Positions 6,115 through 13,063 are shown, counted from the stretch's first letter. The stretch: DNA of 16,743 bases from Actinoallomurus sp045806665 (GCA_045806665.1 JBJMIW010000487.1:1-16743); one strand, 5' to 3'. Translations and numbers: made by a program. The notes: a model not told the origin generated them from the letters alone.

Positions 6115-6125
6115 CGCGGCACTAG
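6092..6125. repeat. right terminal inverted repeat of the tnpB element
   Basis: Inverted copy of 4560-4593, 28 of 34 identical, starting ATTACACGA and ending CGGCACTAG. The tnpB stop codon (6112-6114) lies inside it. Confidence 0.85.
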
Positions 6126-6134
6126 AGCACAGGA

Positions 6135-6148
6135 TCCGCCAACGATCA
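6135..6148. terminator. right arm of the split terminator hairpin
   Basis: TCCGCCAACGATCA is the exact inverted partner of 4538-4551. It lies 23 bases past the stop of the SMC-like gene in that gene's direction. Confidence 0.7.
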
Positions 6149-6170
6149 TGCTTCGGGCAGACCCTTCAGA

Positions 6171-9100
6171 TCAGCCGGGGGTGCCGCGGGTGATCCAGTC
6201 GTGGGTGAGTTCGACGCGCTCGCCGTGGTCGTCGAAGCCCCAGACGCGGGTGGGGTCGTTGAACGGCGACGTGACGGCGTGCCTGCTGAACCACAGGATC
6301 TCGCCCGTGTAGCTCGCCGCGTGCGGGAAGACGGCGTCCTGGCAGGTGCCGAACACCGTGACGCGCTGCGAGTTGGCGGCGCGCTGCAGCGCGGCAAGGA
6401 TGTCGGAGCGGTTCTGGTCTCCGAGGCTGTTGCCGAGCTCGTCGAGGACGAGGACGCGCCCCTCGGCGTTCTCGTCGCTGAGCAGGGCCGCGAGCACGAG
6501 CTGGATCGCCTGGATCTTCTTCTGCGCGCTGTTCCCGGTCTCCTTGTACGGGATGGCCTCCCCGCCCAGGTCACGGACCCAGGCCGGGGTGACGGCCCAC
6601 CGGCGAGGCTGTTCGGGCTTGGCGGGCTCGCGGGCCTGGATGATGAGCCGCGCGCCGAAGCCGCCGCGGGCGCGGTCGAGCCGGTCATACGTGGCGCTCA
6701 CCGCGTCGAGGCGGCCCTTGACCACCTCCCGTACGAGCTTCTGGACCGTCTGGAGCTCCTCCTCGCGCTCCTCGCGTACGGTGTCGAGCTCGCCGAGCGC
6801 CAGCTGCCGCCGCCGGCGCTCCTCCTCGATCTGCACGCGGGTGCGCCGGTCGTGCTCGGCCATGCCGGTCAGCACGTCGTCGAGGGCCTCGGTGAGCGCC
6901 TGGAGCCGGCGGAGCCGGTCGGCGAGCGACTCGGTGGACAGGGAGTCGCGGAACCGGTCGATGAGGTCCTGGAGGTCCGACGGCGCCTGCGCTCGGGCGT
7001 ATAGGGCGTGCACCGCCTCGTTCAGCGCGTCGCGGGCGTGGTTCAGCAGGGCGTCCGGGCCGGCGGTGCGGAGCTTCGGCTCCTGCGCGCCGAGGAGCTC
7101 TTCGGCCGCGGCGGTGTCGCCGCCCCACTGGTCCGTCCAGTAGCGCAGGGGCAGGTCCGCGCGGCGGGAGGTGAGCTTGGCGAGTTCGCGTTCGGCGTCG
7201 GTGACGTGCTGCCGGGCCTGCGTCACCTTCTGGGCGAGGAATCTCCGCTGCTGCTCCAGGGTGTCCACCTTGGTGCGGGCCCGCATCCAGGCGATGCGGG
7301 CCTCTTCGACCCGCCCCTTCAGGTCCGTACGACGGCGGCGTACGTCGGCGAGGCGGTCCTTGAGCTCGGCGAGCCTCTCGTCCAGCTCGGCGAGCTGCGC
7401 GGCGGCCGTGGCGTGCTTCAGGGCGTTCTCCAGGTGCGCCCGGCGACTCGCGATGGCCGCTCGGGACGCCCGGGCGGTCTCGGCGCGCTCGTCCGCCTCC
7501 GCCAGGCGGGCCTGCGCCTGCCGGATGCGTGCGTCGCGGCCCGCGATGGGCTCGGCGAAACCGCCGATCACCGTGACGCCCGCGTCCTCGTCCTGCGCGC
7601 TCGCGGGGTCGGCCACCGCCTCGGCCCGGCGTTCAAGCGACGCGAGGAACCGCTGGATCGGGATCCGGCTGGTCACCCCGGCGGGCAGTGCGGTATCGGA
7701 CGCGGCGTCGAGCGGACCGTCGGCGGTGACGAGCGTGGACCCGGGCAGGGACCGCAGGGCGTCGACCGCGGCGTCACGGTCGTCCGGTGCGACGACGACC
7801 GCGTGCCGGTAGGCCCACAGGCGCGGCTCCCACGCGGCGCGGACGCCCTCGTCGAGCGTCACGGCGTCGAGTAGGCCGGCGGCGGGCAGCCCCGCCGCGT
7901 CGAGCCGCGCGAGGCCGGCGGCGGTGTCGGGATCGTGCCCCGCCTCGATCCGCCGCAGTGCCGTACGGACGTCCTCGACCTGCCCGTCGGCCTGCCGCAG
8001 GACCCACTCCGCCTCCATGAGCTCCGGGGCCGACGCCTCCAGGTCGGCGCGCAGCGCCTCCGCCGGCGTGCCGTCCGACAGCTCGGCGAGCCGGGCGAGC
8101 GCCGGACGGGACCGGTCGAGGCGTTCGAGCTCGCCTTCGTACCGGCCCTCCTCACCGATCAGGCCGCTCAGGTCCTCCTGGTGCGACTGGTGGACGCCGT
8201 CGAGCTCCGCGACGCGCTGCTGCAGTTCTTCCGGGACGGCCAGCTCGTCCAGCTCCTCCTGGGCCAGCCGGAGGGCCTCGCGGCGTTCGTCGACCCGCGC
8301 GGCGAGCTCGTCGATCTGCGCGGCGAGGGCGGCGTCGTCGGTGTGGACGTCGAGGTACCGGCGGGCGGCGTGCAGCCGTCGCAGCACGGTGACCCGCGCG
8401 ACGTGCTCCCGGGCACGGTCGCGGTCGGCCACGGCCGCCAGGTCGCTCTCCTCCTCGAGGCGGCGCTGCTCGTCCCGGCTGCGCTCCTCGGTGTACCGGG
8501 ACTCGATCTCGACCCGCTCGGCGCGCGCGTCGCTCTCCTTGTCGACCAGGTCGGTGAGCCCGGCCAGCGCGATCAGGGAGTCGCCGATCTCCTCCGGTTT
8601 GAGGTGGGAGAGCTCCTCTGACACCAGCGAGGGCGCCTCGGGGCGGGTGCCGTCGGTGTGGAGGTAGGACATGCAGCGCGGCGACGAGCCGTAGAGCACG
8701 TCGCTGATCCGCGTCACGGGCACCCGGTTGCGCAGCGTCGCCCAGGTGCGGTGCGCCGTTTCCAGGCGCTCGGCATCGTCCGCGCCGCGGGAGAGGACCA
8801 CGCCGTCGCTCCAGCGGACCTCGGCGTACGGGCTGCCGCCTGACTGCAGGCGGATCCACACCGACAGGGCCGACCGCTCGTCGGCGTCGCGCTCGCCGAA
8901 CACCCCGACGATGTAACCCACCGTCGCGGGCGCGTGCTCCTTGGCGGACAGCCCCACCGGCTCGGGGCGGAACAGCAGCCGCGCGGCGTACTTCCCGCTC
9001 TCGTGCAGCCGCCACTGCGGGTCGGCCAGGATCAGCGTGATGGCGGACAGGAACGTCGTCTTGCCCGACCCGTTGCTGTCCACCGGGCCACGCCCGGCGA

Positions 9101-9239
9101 CCGTGATGAACTGCCCGGGGATGATGGGGATCGGGTGCGACGTCAGGGTGCCGATCTCCACGGTCTGCAGCGCGACGAGGTCGCGCCGGCCGACCACCCC
9201 GCCGAGGCCCGCCGCCTCGATGTCGATGTCGCTCGTCAC
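6171..9239 (-). CDS. SMC-like ATPase of a MksB/JetC-like system
   Basis: This 1022-residue ATPase has an SMC/MukB layout. The N-terminal head carries Walker A GPVDSNGSGKTT (residues 51-62). Long coiled coils (about 215-400 and 545-770) are rich in E, R, A and L. A compact middle domain (about 455-525, with AYRHAVVVAPDD) sits where a hinge belongs. The C-terminal head has Walker B VLVLDE (929-934). Before Walker B, NSAQKKIQAIQLVLAALL takes the place of the ABC signature. Such proteins load on DNA, hydrolyse ATP and extrude or compact loops; in Wadjet they detect small circular plasmids. The GTG start overlaps the upstream stop as GTGA, so translation is coupled. It is the last gene of a four-gene operon, and its terminator appears split by the tnpB element. 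Homology to JetC/MksB is judged from architecture and neighbours. Confidence 0.85.
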   Translation of the reverse strand: MTSDIDIEAAGLGGVVGRRDLVALQTVEIGTLTSHPIPIIPGQFITVAGRGPVDSNGSGKTTFLSAITLILADPQWRLHESGKYAARLLFRPEPVGLSAKEHAPATVGYIVGVFGERDADERSALSVWIRLQSGGSPYAEVRWSDGVVLSRGADDAERLETAHRTWATLRNRVPVTRISDVLYGSSPRCMSYLHTDGTRPEAPSLVSEELSHLKPEEIGDSLIALAGLTDLVDKESDARAERVEIESRYTEERSRDEQRRLEEESDLAAVADRDRAREHVARVTVLRRLHAARRYLDVHTDDAALAAQIDELAARVDERREALRLAQEELDELAVPEELQQRVAELDGVHQSHQEDLSGLIGEEGRYEGELERLDRSRPALARLAELSDGTPAEALRADLEASAPELMEAEWVLRQADGQVEDVRTALRRIEAGHDPDTAAGLARLDAAGLPAAGLLDAVTLDEGVRAAWEPRLWAYRHAVVVAPDDRDAAVDALRSLPGSTLVTADGPLDAASDTALPAGVTSRIPIQRFLASLERRAEAVADPASAQDEDAGVTVIGGFAEPIAGRDARIRQAQARLAEADERAETARASRAAIASRRAHLENALKHATAAAQLAELDERLAELKDRLADVRRRRTDLKGRVEEARIAWMRARTKVDTLEQQRRFLAQKVTQARQHVTDAERELAKLTSRRADLPLRYWTDQWGGDTAAAEELLGAQEPKLRTAGPDALLNHARDALNEAVHALYARAQAPSDLQDLIDRFRDSLSTESLADRLRRLQALTEALDDVLTGMAEHDRRTRVQIEEERRRRQLALGELDTVREEREEELQTVQKLVREVVKGRLDAVSATYDRLDRARGGFGARLIIQAREPAKPEQPRRWAVTPAWVRDLGGEAIPYKETGNSAQKKIQAIQLVLAALLSDENAEGRVLVLDELGNSLGDQNRSDILAALQRAANSQRVTVFGTCQDAVFPHAASYTGEILWFSRHAVTSPFNDPTRVWGFDDHGERVELTHDWITRGTPG

Positions 9240-9868
9240 TTGTCCCCCTCGTGTGATCGCGCCTGGGCCCGCCGGCGGCGGATGGCGTCGGCGAGCGCGC
9301 CGTCCGGGTCCGCCAGCAGGATGAGGTTCTCCTCGATGAGGTTCGAGGCCTGCGGCGTCAGGCGCAGGAACTGCGGGCCCGGCCGGATCGGCGCGCTGTC
9401 GCCGGGCTGGAGCAGCCCCCTGTCGCGGAGCCGCTGCAGCGACAGGCGGATCTGCTCGCGGGAGCGGATGCGGGAGTTGACCAGCGTCTCGAAACTGACC
9501 CGCCGGGCCTGGTACGCCCGCGCGGTGCGCGGCAGCTTGCCCTGGGCCTTCGGGATGACGAACCCGTGCAGCAGGACGAGGGCGAGGACGGCCGCGTCGA
9601 TGGGCTCCAGGGCGCCGATGCCCTCGTCGGCCAGTCTCCGGGCGACGGCGTCGTCGTAGCCGGAGATGAAGCCCTCGCGCAGCTCGATGAGGACCCGCCC
9701 GGCCGCGGCCAGCATGGCCTCGACGTACGGCCGCAGGTCGGGCGCCAGGCCGCGGTACAGGGCCATGGGCACCGGCTGGTCCGCCTCCTCCACCGCCGCG
9801 GCCGCCCGCCGTACGGCGAGCCGTAGTTCGTGCGGCAGCGTCTCCAGGGCCGGGACGCCGTCACTCAT
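9236..9868 (-). CDS. MksE/JetB-like winged-helix (KITE-type) subunit
   Basis: The product is 210 residues, mostly helical, without signal or membrane segments. The central part (about 90-185) reads as a winged helix: an EPIDAAVLALVLLHGFVI helix, an RVSFETLVNSRIRSREQIRLSLQRLRDRGLL helix pair, and the beta wing PIRPGPQFLRLTPQ. This size and fold fit the small dimeric subunit that binds the kleisin next to the SMC heads in MukBEF, MksBEF and Wadjet. Its ATG overlaps the end of the 185-aa gene by 8 bases (ATGAGTGA) and its TGA overlaps the start of the SMC gene, so all three are translationally coupled. The assignment rests on fold pattern, position and operon order. It could also be a DUF4194 member, which only a profile search would show. 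Confidence 0.7.
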   Translation of the reverse strand: MSDGVPALETLPHELRLAVRRAAAAVEEADQPVPMALYRGLAPDLRPYVEAMLAAAGRVLIELREGFISGYDDAVARRLADEGIGALEPIDAAVLALVLLHGFVIPKAQGKLPRTARAYQARRVSFETLVNSRIRSREQIRLSLQRLRDRGLLQPGDSAPIRPGPQFLRLTPQASNLIEENLILLADPDGALADAIRRRRAQARSHEGDK

Positions 9869-10418
9869 CCGCCGTCTCCGCGTCCTCGGGACCCGGCATC
9901 GCCTGGTACACGCGGCGGAGCGCGGCCACGTCGTCGTCCTGCAGCGTCGCCAGGCGCGTGCCGAACCGGACGCCGGCGTCGTCCTGGTCGACCCAGGCCG
10001 TGCGCCGCAGCCAGGACAGGGAGCGCTTGGGCGCGTTGTCGAAGATGGGGATCGCCTCGTCGGCCGCCGGGCGGGCGTTGACGCGGGCCAGCAGCGCGAA
10101 GACGCGTTCGGGCGCGACCGTACGGCCCGGATAAGGGTGCACGTGCGGGTCGTCCCAGCACAGGCGCACGCAGGCGGCGAACGTCAGTTGCAGGGCGGTC
10201 GACGGTGTGTTCCACAGCGAGTGGTCCGACTGCTCGGCCAGGTCGATGTCGGCCGGCCAGGTCAGCAGGGCGACCTGTCCCCCGGCGACGGAGACCAGGA
10301 CGACCTCGCGGCCGGCCGCGCGGGCCGCCGTCGCCACGGCCGCCGACGTCCGCGCCGGCGCGCCGCCGAGGGCGCGCAGCCTGGCCAGCTCCAGCGCGGA
10401 GGGCACCGGCTCAGCCAT
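9861..10418 (-). CDS. unknown 185-aa protein of the SMC operon, possible second KITE-like subunit
   Basis: The start is the ATG at 10418, which overlaps the kleisin-like stop by 8 bases; the frame is open further upstream only as a shadow of that gene. The 185 residues are soluble. The first third has a helix and a strand-rich stretch EVVLVSVAGGQVALLTWPADID. A tryptophan-containing helical middle (SLWNTPSTALQLTFAACVRLCWDD) follows. The last third could be a winged helix: ERVFALLARVNARPAADE, SLSWLRRTAWVDQDD, then the wing GVRFGTRLATL. I do not recognise a family. It lacks the acidic motifs and length expected of a JetD nuclease. MukBEF, MksBEF and Wadjet have only one small subunit type, so this extra gene is the unusual part of the operon. 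It might form a hetero-pair with the next protein, as Nse1/Nse3 do in Smc5/6. Confidence 0.75.
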   Translation of the reverse strand: MAEPVPSALELARLRALGGAPARTSAAVATAARAAGREVVLVSVAGGQVALLTWPADIDLAEQSDHSLWNTPSTALQLTFAACVRLCWDDPHVHPYPGRTVAPERVFALLARVNARPAADEAIPIFDNAPKRSLSWLRRTAWVDQDDAGVRFGTRLATLQDDDVAALRRVYQAMPGPEDAETADE

Positions 10419-11670
10419 TGCCGTCGCTCCGGGTCGCGGCGTGCTCCGGCTCGATCGCCCGTACGCCGAGGTCACTGACGTACGTCGTCGGCGCGTCGGC
10501 CGCGACGTGCAGCCCGTCGCCGAGCACCGGCTCGAACGGCAGGTCGGGGTCGGTCGCGGAGACGAGGACGTCGGCGATGACGCGCACCGCCTGCCGCCAC
10601 GGCATGCCGCGCAGCCGCTCGGTGAGGTCGACGCCGTCCTCGGAACCGAGGTGCGCCTCGATCGCCGCCCGGCGGGACGCCTGGTACTCGCGGAGGCGCT
10701 CGGCGGCCTCCTCGACCGGGTCTTCCTCCGGCAGCGGGTCCTCCCGCCGTGGCCGGCGCTGCCGAGGCCGCGGCCGCGGCTGATGCGTCTCGATCGTGCG
10801 GAGGATCTCGTGCGGCGACAGGTGAAGCCGGGGCGGGTCGAAGACGATCCCGTCGAAGACGGCGGCGAGGGCCTCGGGGCTGCCGGTGATCGCGGCGGTG
10901 AGGTACGCCTCGGCGTCCAGGAGGGTGAAGTCGCGGCGCTGCGCGGCCTGGTCGAGGAGCCGCGCCATGTACTCCTGCACCGCGTTGACGTACTGCAGTG
11001 CGGCCTCGGCCATCCGCTCGGCCGCCCGGCGGTGCTCGCCGAAGTCGCGGTTGACCCGCTCGACGATGCGCTCGGCCTGGGTGAACGGCCGCCTGGCGGC
11101 ACCGTGGTGACGCTGCTCGGCGATCAGCTCCTCCAGCGGCCGGTGGCGTACGAGCCGGCGCAGGTGCCCGGACCGGATCGTGAACTCACGGCGCGCCTGG
11201 ACGAGCGCCTCGGCCACCTGCCGGCTCGTCGCGCTGCCCCGCTCGAGCTCGCGGTAGGTGGCGTCGAGGAGCGTGACCAGCTCCTGCAGCCCGCCGCTGG
11301 CCTCCAGCCGGCCGAACACCAGGAGCGCCGCCGACGCGGCCGGGTTGAGGACGTACCGCCACTCGTAGTCGCGCTGGGTGAACGGCTCGACCAGCTCCAT
11401 CTTGAGGAACAGCTCGAAGTAGCGGTCGAACTGCGACCGGCCGCAGATGCGGGCGCAGGCCTGGGCCAGCTCGGCACGGGTGAGGCCGCCGTACGCCTCG
11501 TGGTCGCCGAACGCGGCGTGGATCGCGCGCGCCACCTCGAGCTGGTCGAGGTCCTCGGTGACCGCCGCGCGGTCACCGGCGACCGGCGCGGCGAACGCCT
11601 TGAGCCGCCGGTGGAACGCCTCGCGCACCGCGATCGCGTCGTCGTGCTCGAACCGCATCTGCCCGGTCAT
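10411..11670 (-). CDS. kleisin-like (MukF/MksF/JetA-type) subunit
   Basis: This 419-residue protein is the first gene of the four-gene operon. The N-terminal part (about 40-115) reads as a winged helix (LTRAELAQACARICGRSQFDRYFELF, then a wing EPFTQRDYEWRYVLNPAA). A long helical region (about 125-280) follows. A charged, proline-rich linker (about 290-320, PRPRPRQRRPRRED) leads to an acidic helix and a compact C-terminal domain. That order, globular N-terminus, flexible middle and globular C-terminus, is kleisin-like and matches the position of JetA or MksF. It would bridge the SMC heads and recruit the small subunits. The ATG at 11670 has a strong ribosome binding site. I do not see the pattern I associate with DUF3375, so it may be a divergent family. 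Confidence 0.7.
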   Translation of the reverse strand: MTGQMRFEHDDAIAVREAFHRRLKAFAAPVAGDRAAVTEDLDQLEVARAIHAAFGDHEAYGGLTRAELAQACARICGRSQFDRYFELFLKMELVEPFTQRDYEWRYVLNPAASAALLVFGRLEASGGLQELVTLLDATYRELERGSATSRQVAEALVQARREFTIRSGHLRRLVRHRPLEELIAEQRHHGAARRPFTQAERIVERVNRDFGEHRRAAERMAEAALQYVNAVQEYMARLLDQAAQRRDFTLLDAEAYLTAAITGSPEALAAVFDGIVFDPPRLHLSPHEILRTIETHQPRPRPRQRRPRREDPLPEEDPVEEAAERLREYQASRRAAIEAHLGSEDGVDLTERLRGMPWRQAVRVIADVLVSATDPDLPFEPVLGDGLHVAADAPTTYVSDLGVRAIEPEHAATRSDGNG

Positions 11671-11676
11671 TTGTCA

Positions 11677-11682
11677 CCCCCT
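11677..11682 (-). promoter_or_regulatory. ribosome binding site of the SMC operon
   Basis: On the minus strand AGGGGG lies 6 bases before the ATG at 11670. It picks this ATG over the internal Met four codons later. Confidence 0.7.
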
Positions 11683-11697
11683 GTGGTCCGAGGCACG

Positions 11698-11703
11698 ACC
11701 CTA
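11698..11703 (-). promoter_or_regulatory. possible -10 of the SMC operon
   Basis: On the minus strand TAGGGT (TANNNT) lies 27 bases before the start codon, within the 85-base gap after the methyltransferase gene. No clear -35 is seen. The operon may have its own promoter here, or be read through from the methyltransferase. Confidence 0.35.
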
Positions 11704-11755
11704 GTCCGGTCGGCGACGACCTCGCGCACGCGGACGGCCGTGCGACTCTGGGATG

Positions 11756-12373
11756 TCAGGGTTTGCGCCAGCACACCGAGTAGCGCCACAGAAGGTGCCG
11801 CCGGAAGCGAGCACCGGGCAGCAGGCGCAGCGCCTCCCGCCGGACCTGCCCCCAGCTCATCTCCGGCTCCGTCATCGGCATGCCCGCCGGATCCGTCATG
11901 CCGTGCACCCGATCGAGGATCATGACGGCCGGCAACGCGGCGGCGCTGAGCGCCCAGTCCACAGGCGTACGATTGCGGGCCAGACCGACGATCACCAGCG
12001 TGCCGCCCGGCCGCAGCAGCTCCGCCATCCTTCCGAGCGCGCTCGCGAAGTCCATGTGATGAAGGACGGCGACCGAGCAGACCAGGTCGAACCCGCCCTC
12101 CGGGAACGGATGCCGGAGGAAGTCGGCGTGGACGAACTCCATGGCCGCGGACGCGGCATGGTTCGCGGCGAGCCCCCGTGCCCGTTCGAGCATCTCCGCC
12201 GACCGGTCCACCCCGGTGACCCGGCATGCCCGTCCCGCGAGCCTGCGGACGAGCAGACCCTCGCCGCACCCGACGTCCAGCGCCTCGTCGCACGGGTCCG
12301 GCATCGCGTCGAGCACCAGCCGGTGATAGTGAGTATTCCGGTTCCAGTAGTCGCCGTTCTCAATGTCGGTCAT
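11756..12373 (-). CDS. class I SAM-dependent methyltransferase
   Basis: The 205-residue protein has the Rossmann methyltransferase core. Motif I LDVGCGEG is at residues 32-39, the acidic end of strand 2 is in VTGVDRSAEM, FVHADF follows, then motif IV FDLVCSVAVLHHM and LLRPGGTLVIVG. The C-terminal part has a GMTDPAGMPMTEPEMSWGQVRREA stretch, then a basic end. This resembles the broad ubiE/methyltransferase-11 group. The acceptor substrate cannot be told. The ATG at 12373 is the first good start; no clear ribosome binding site precedes it. The gene runs in the same direction as the SMC operon, 85 bases ahead of it, and is divergent from the SRPBCC gene with a 123-base shared intergenic region. 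Membership of the SMC operon is possible but unsupported. Confidence 0.88.
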   Translation of the reverse strand: MTDIENGDYWNRNTHYHRLVLDAMPDPCDEALDVGCGEGLLVRRLAGRACRVTGVDRSAEMLERARGLAANHAASAAMEFVHADFLRHPFPEGGFDLVCSVAVLHHMDFASALGRMAELLRPGGTLVIVGLARNRTPVDWALSAAALPAVMILDRVHGMTDPAGMPMTEPEMSWGQVRREALRLLPGARFRRHLLWRYSVCWRKP

Positions 12374-12428
12374 CCGCGAATCATCGCTGACGGGCGGAGG
12401 GGAAACCGGTGACTCCGGGACGCTGTCC

Positions 12429-12453
12429 GTTTACGTCCTCACTGACCGGGTAG
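12429..12453 (+). promoter_or_regulatory. SigB/SigF-type general-stress promoter
   Basis: GTTT at 12429-12432, a 15-base spacer, and GGGTAG at 12448-12453 match the GTTT-N14-16-GGGTA pattern of actinobacterial SigB/SigF-like stress sigma factors. Transcription would start near 12460, giving a leader of about 37 bases with AGGAG at 12483-12487 before the ATG. Confidence 0.65.
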
Positions 12454-12496
12454 CGGAGGCACCTGACCACGAACGCGATCCACGAGGAGTTCGACG

Positions 12497-12958
12497 ATGA
12501 GCAGTGTGATGGAGAGCATCGACGTCAACGTCCCGATCCAGACGGCGTACAACCAGTGGACCCAGTTCGAGGAGTTCCCGCGGTTCATGGAGGGGGTCGA
12601 AGAGGTCCGGCAGGTCAGTGACACTCTCACGCACTGGAAGGTGAAGATCGGCGGCGCCGCCCGGGAGTACGACGCCAAGATCACCGAGCAGCTCCCCGAC
12701 GAGCGCATCTCCTGGACCTCGGTCGATGGCCCGAAGAACGCGGGTGTGGTGACCTTCCACCGCATCGAGGACACCACGACCCGGGTGACCCTCCAGCTGG
12801 AGGCGGACCCGGACGGCGTCCTGGAGAACGTCGCGGACAAGGCCGGGCTCGTCAAGCACCGGGCGAAGGGCGACCTCAAGCGGTTCAAGGAGTTCGTCGA
12901 GAGCCTGGGCACCGCCACCGGCGCCTGGCGCGGTGTGGTGGGCCGATCGGAGCCGTAA
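12497..12958 (+). CDS. SRPBCC-family (polyketide cyclase/START-like) protein
   Basis: This is a 153-residue soluble protein. It opens with the typical START-fold strand SVMESIDVNVPIQTAYNQWTQFEEFPRFMEGVEEV. A run of beta strands follows (HWKVKIGGAAREYDAKITEQLPDERISWTSVDG, then GVVTFHRIEDTTTRVTLQLEA), and it ends with the long helix KGDLKRFKEFVESL. The fold makes a hydrophobic cavity for lipids or aromatic ligands; the specific ligand is unknown. Very similar stand-alone proteins in actinomycetes are annotated cyclase/dehydrase. AGGAG lies 9 bases before the ATG. A stress-type promoter in front and a strong terminator behind make it a single-gene unit, probably induced in stress or stationary phase. 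Confidence 0.9.
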   Translation: MSSVMESIDVNVPIQTAYNQWTQFEEFPRFMEGVEEVRQVSDTLTHWKVKIGGAAREYDAKITEQLPDERISWTSVDGPKNAGVVTFHRIEDTTTRVTLQLEADPDGVLENVADKAGLVKHRAKGDLKRFKEFVESLGTATGAWRGVVGRSEP

Positions 12959-12971
12959 GGATCCGAAGCAC

Positions 12972-13006
12972 AAGGCCGGGCCGCCCCCGAGGCGGCCCGG
13001 CCTTTT
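12972..13006 (+). terminator. intrinsic terminator after the SRPBCC gene
   Basis: GGCCGGGCCGCC (12974-12985) and GGCGGCCCGGCC (12991-13002) form a perfect 12-bp stem. Flanking AA/TT extend it to 14 bp. It has a 5-base loop and is followed by TTTT. Confidence 0.92.
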
Positions 13007-13035
13007 CGTGCCTGAACGCGAGAAAAACTCATGTC

Positions 13036-13063
13036 CTCATCCGGCCAGGGGACTACTCATCCG
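13036..13063. repeat. direct repeat CTCATCCG, 20 bases apart
   Basis: Two exact copies, 13036-13043 and 13056-13063, are spaced 20 bases start to start, about two helical turns. A partial CTCAT lies at 13028. They sit 53-80 bases ahead of the protease-like gene start, where an activator would bind. No regulator is identified. Confidence 0.4.

Larger units (their letters stand above)
4563..6122 (+). mobile_element. TIR-bounded tnpB element in a CTAG target
   Basis: The segment starts GTGCCG and ends CGGCAC, is flanked by TA inside CTAG on both sides, and is 1560 bases long between the TA pairs. It carries a single gene, tnpB, and no tnpA or DDE transposase. Duplication of TA within CTAG is a habit of IS630-type transposases, and CTAG is also used by some IS5-family groups, so it may be moved in trans. 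Just inside the repeats there are IS605-like hairpins. On the left is GGCCTG-N5-CAGGGCC (4595-4612, one bulge). On the right are CCCCACC-N4-GGTGGGG (6035-6052) and CTCGCCC-N3-GGGCGAG (6058-6074). Typical tnpB elements lack long inverted repeats, so this looks like a hybrid or nested element. Confidence 0.75.

Noticed and set aside
9861..10418. The 185-aa gene as a JetD nuclease
   Set aside because: It is about half the usual JetD length and shows no Toprim-like Glu/Asp-x-Asp pattern.
10207..11925. 572-residue plus-strand open frame over the kleisin-like gene
   Set aside because: Antisense shadow; the minus strand has a ribosome binding site, overlapping starts and stops and a coherent operon.
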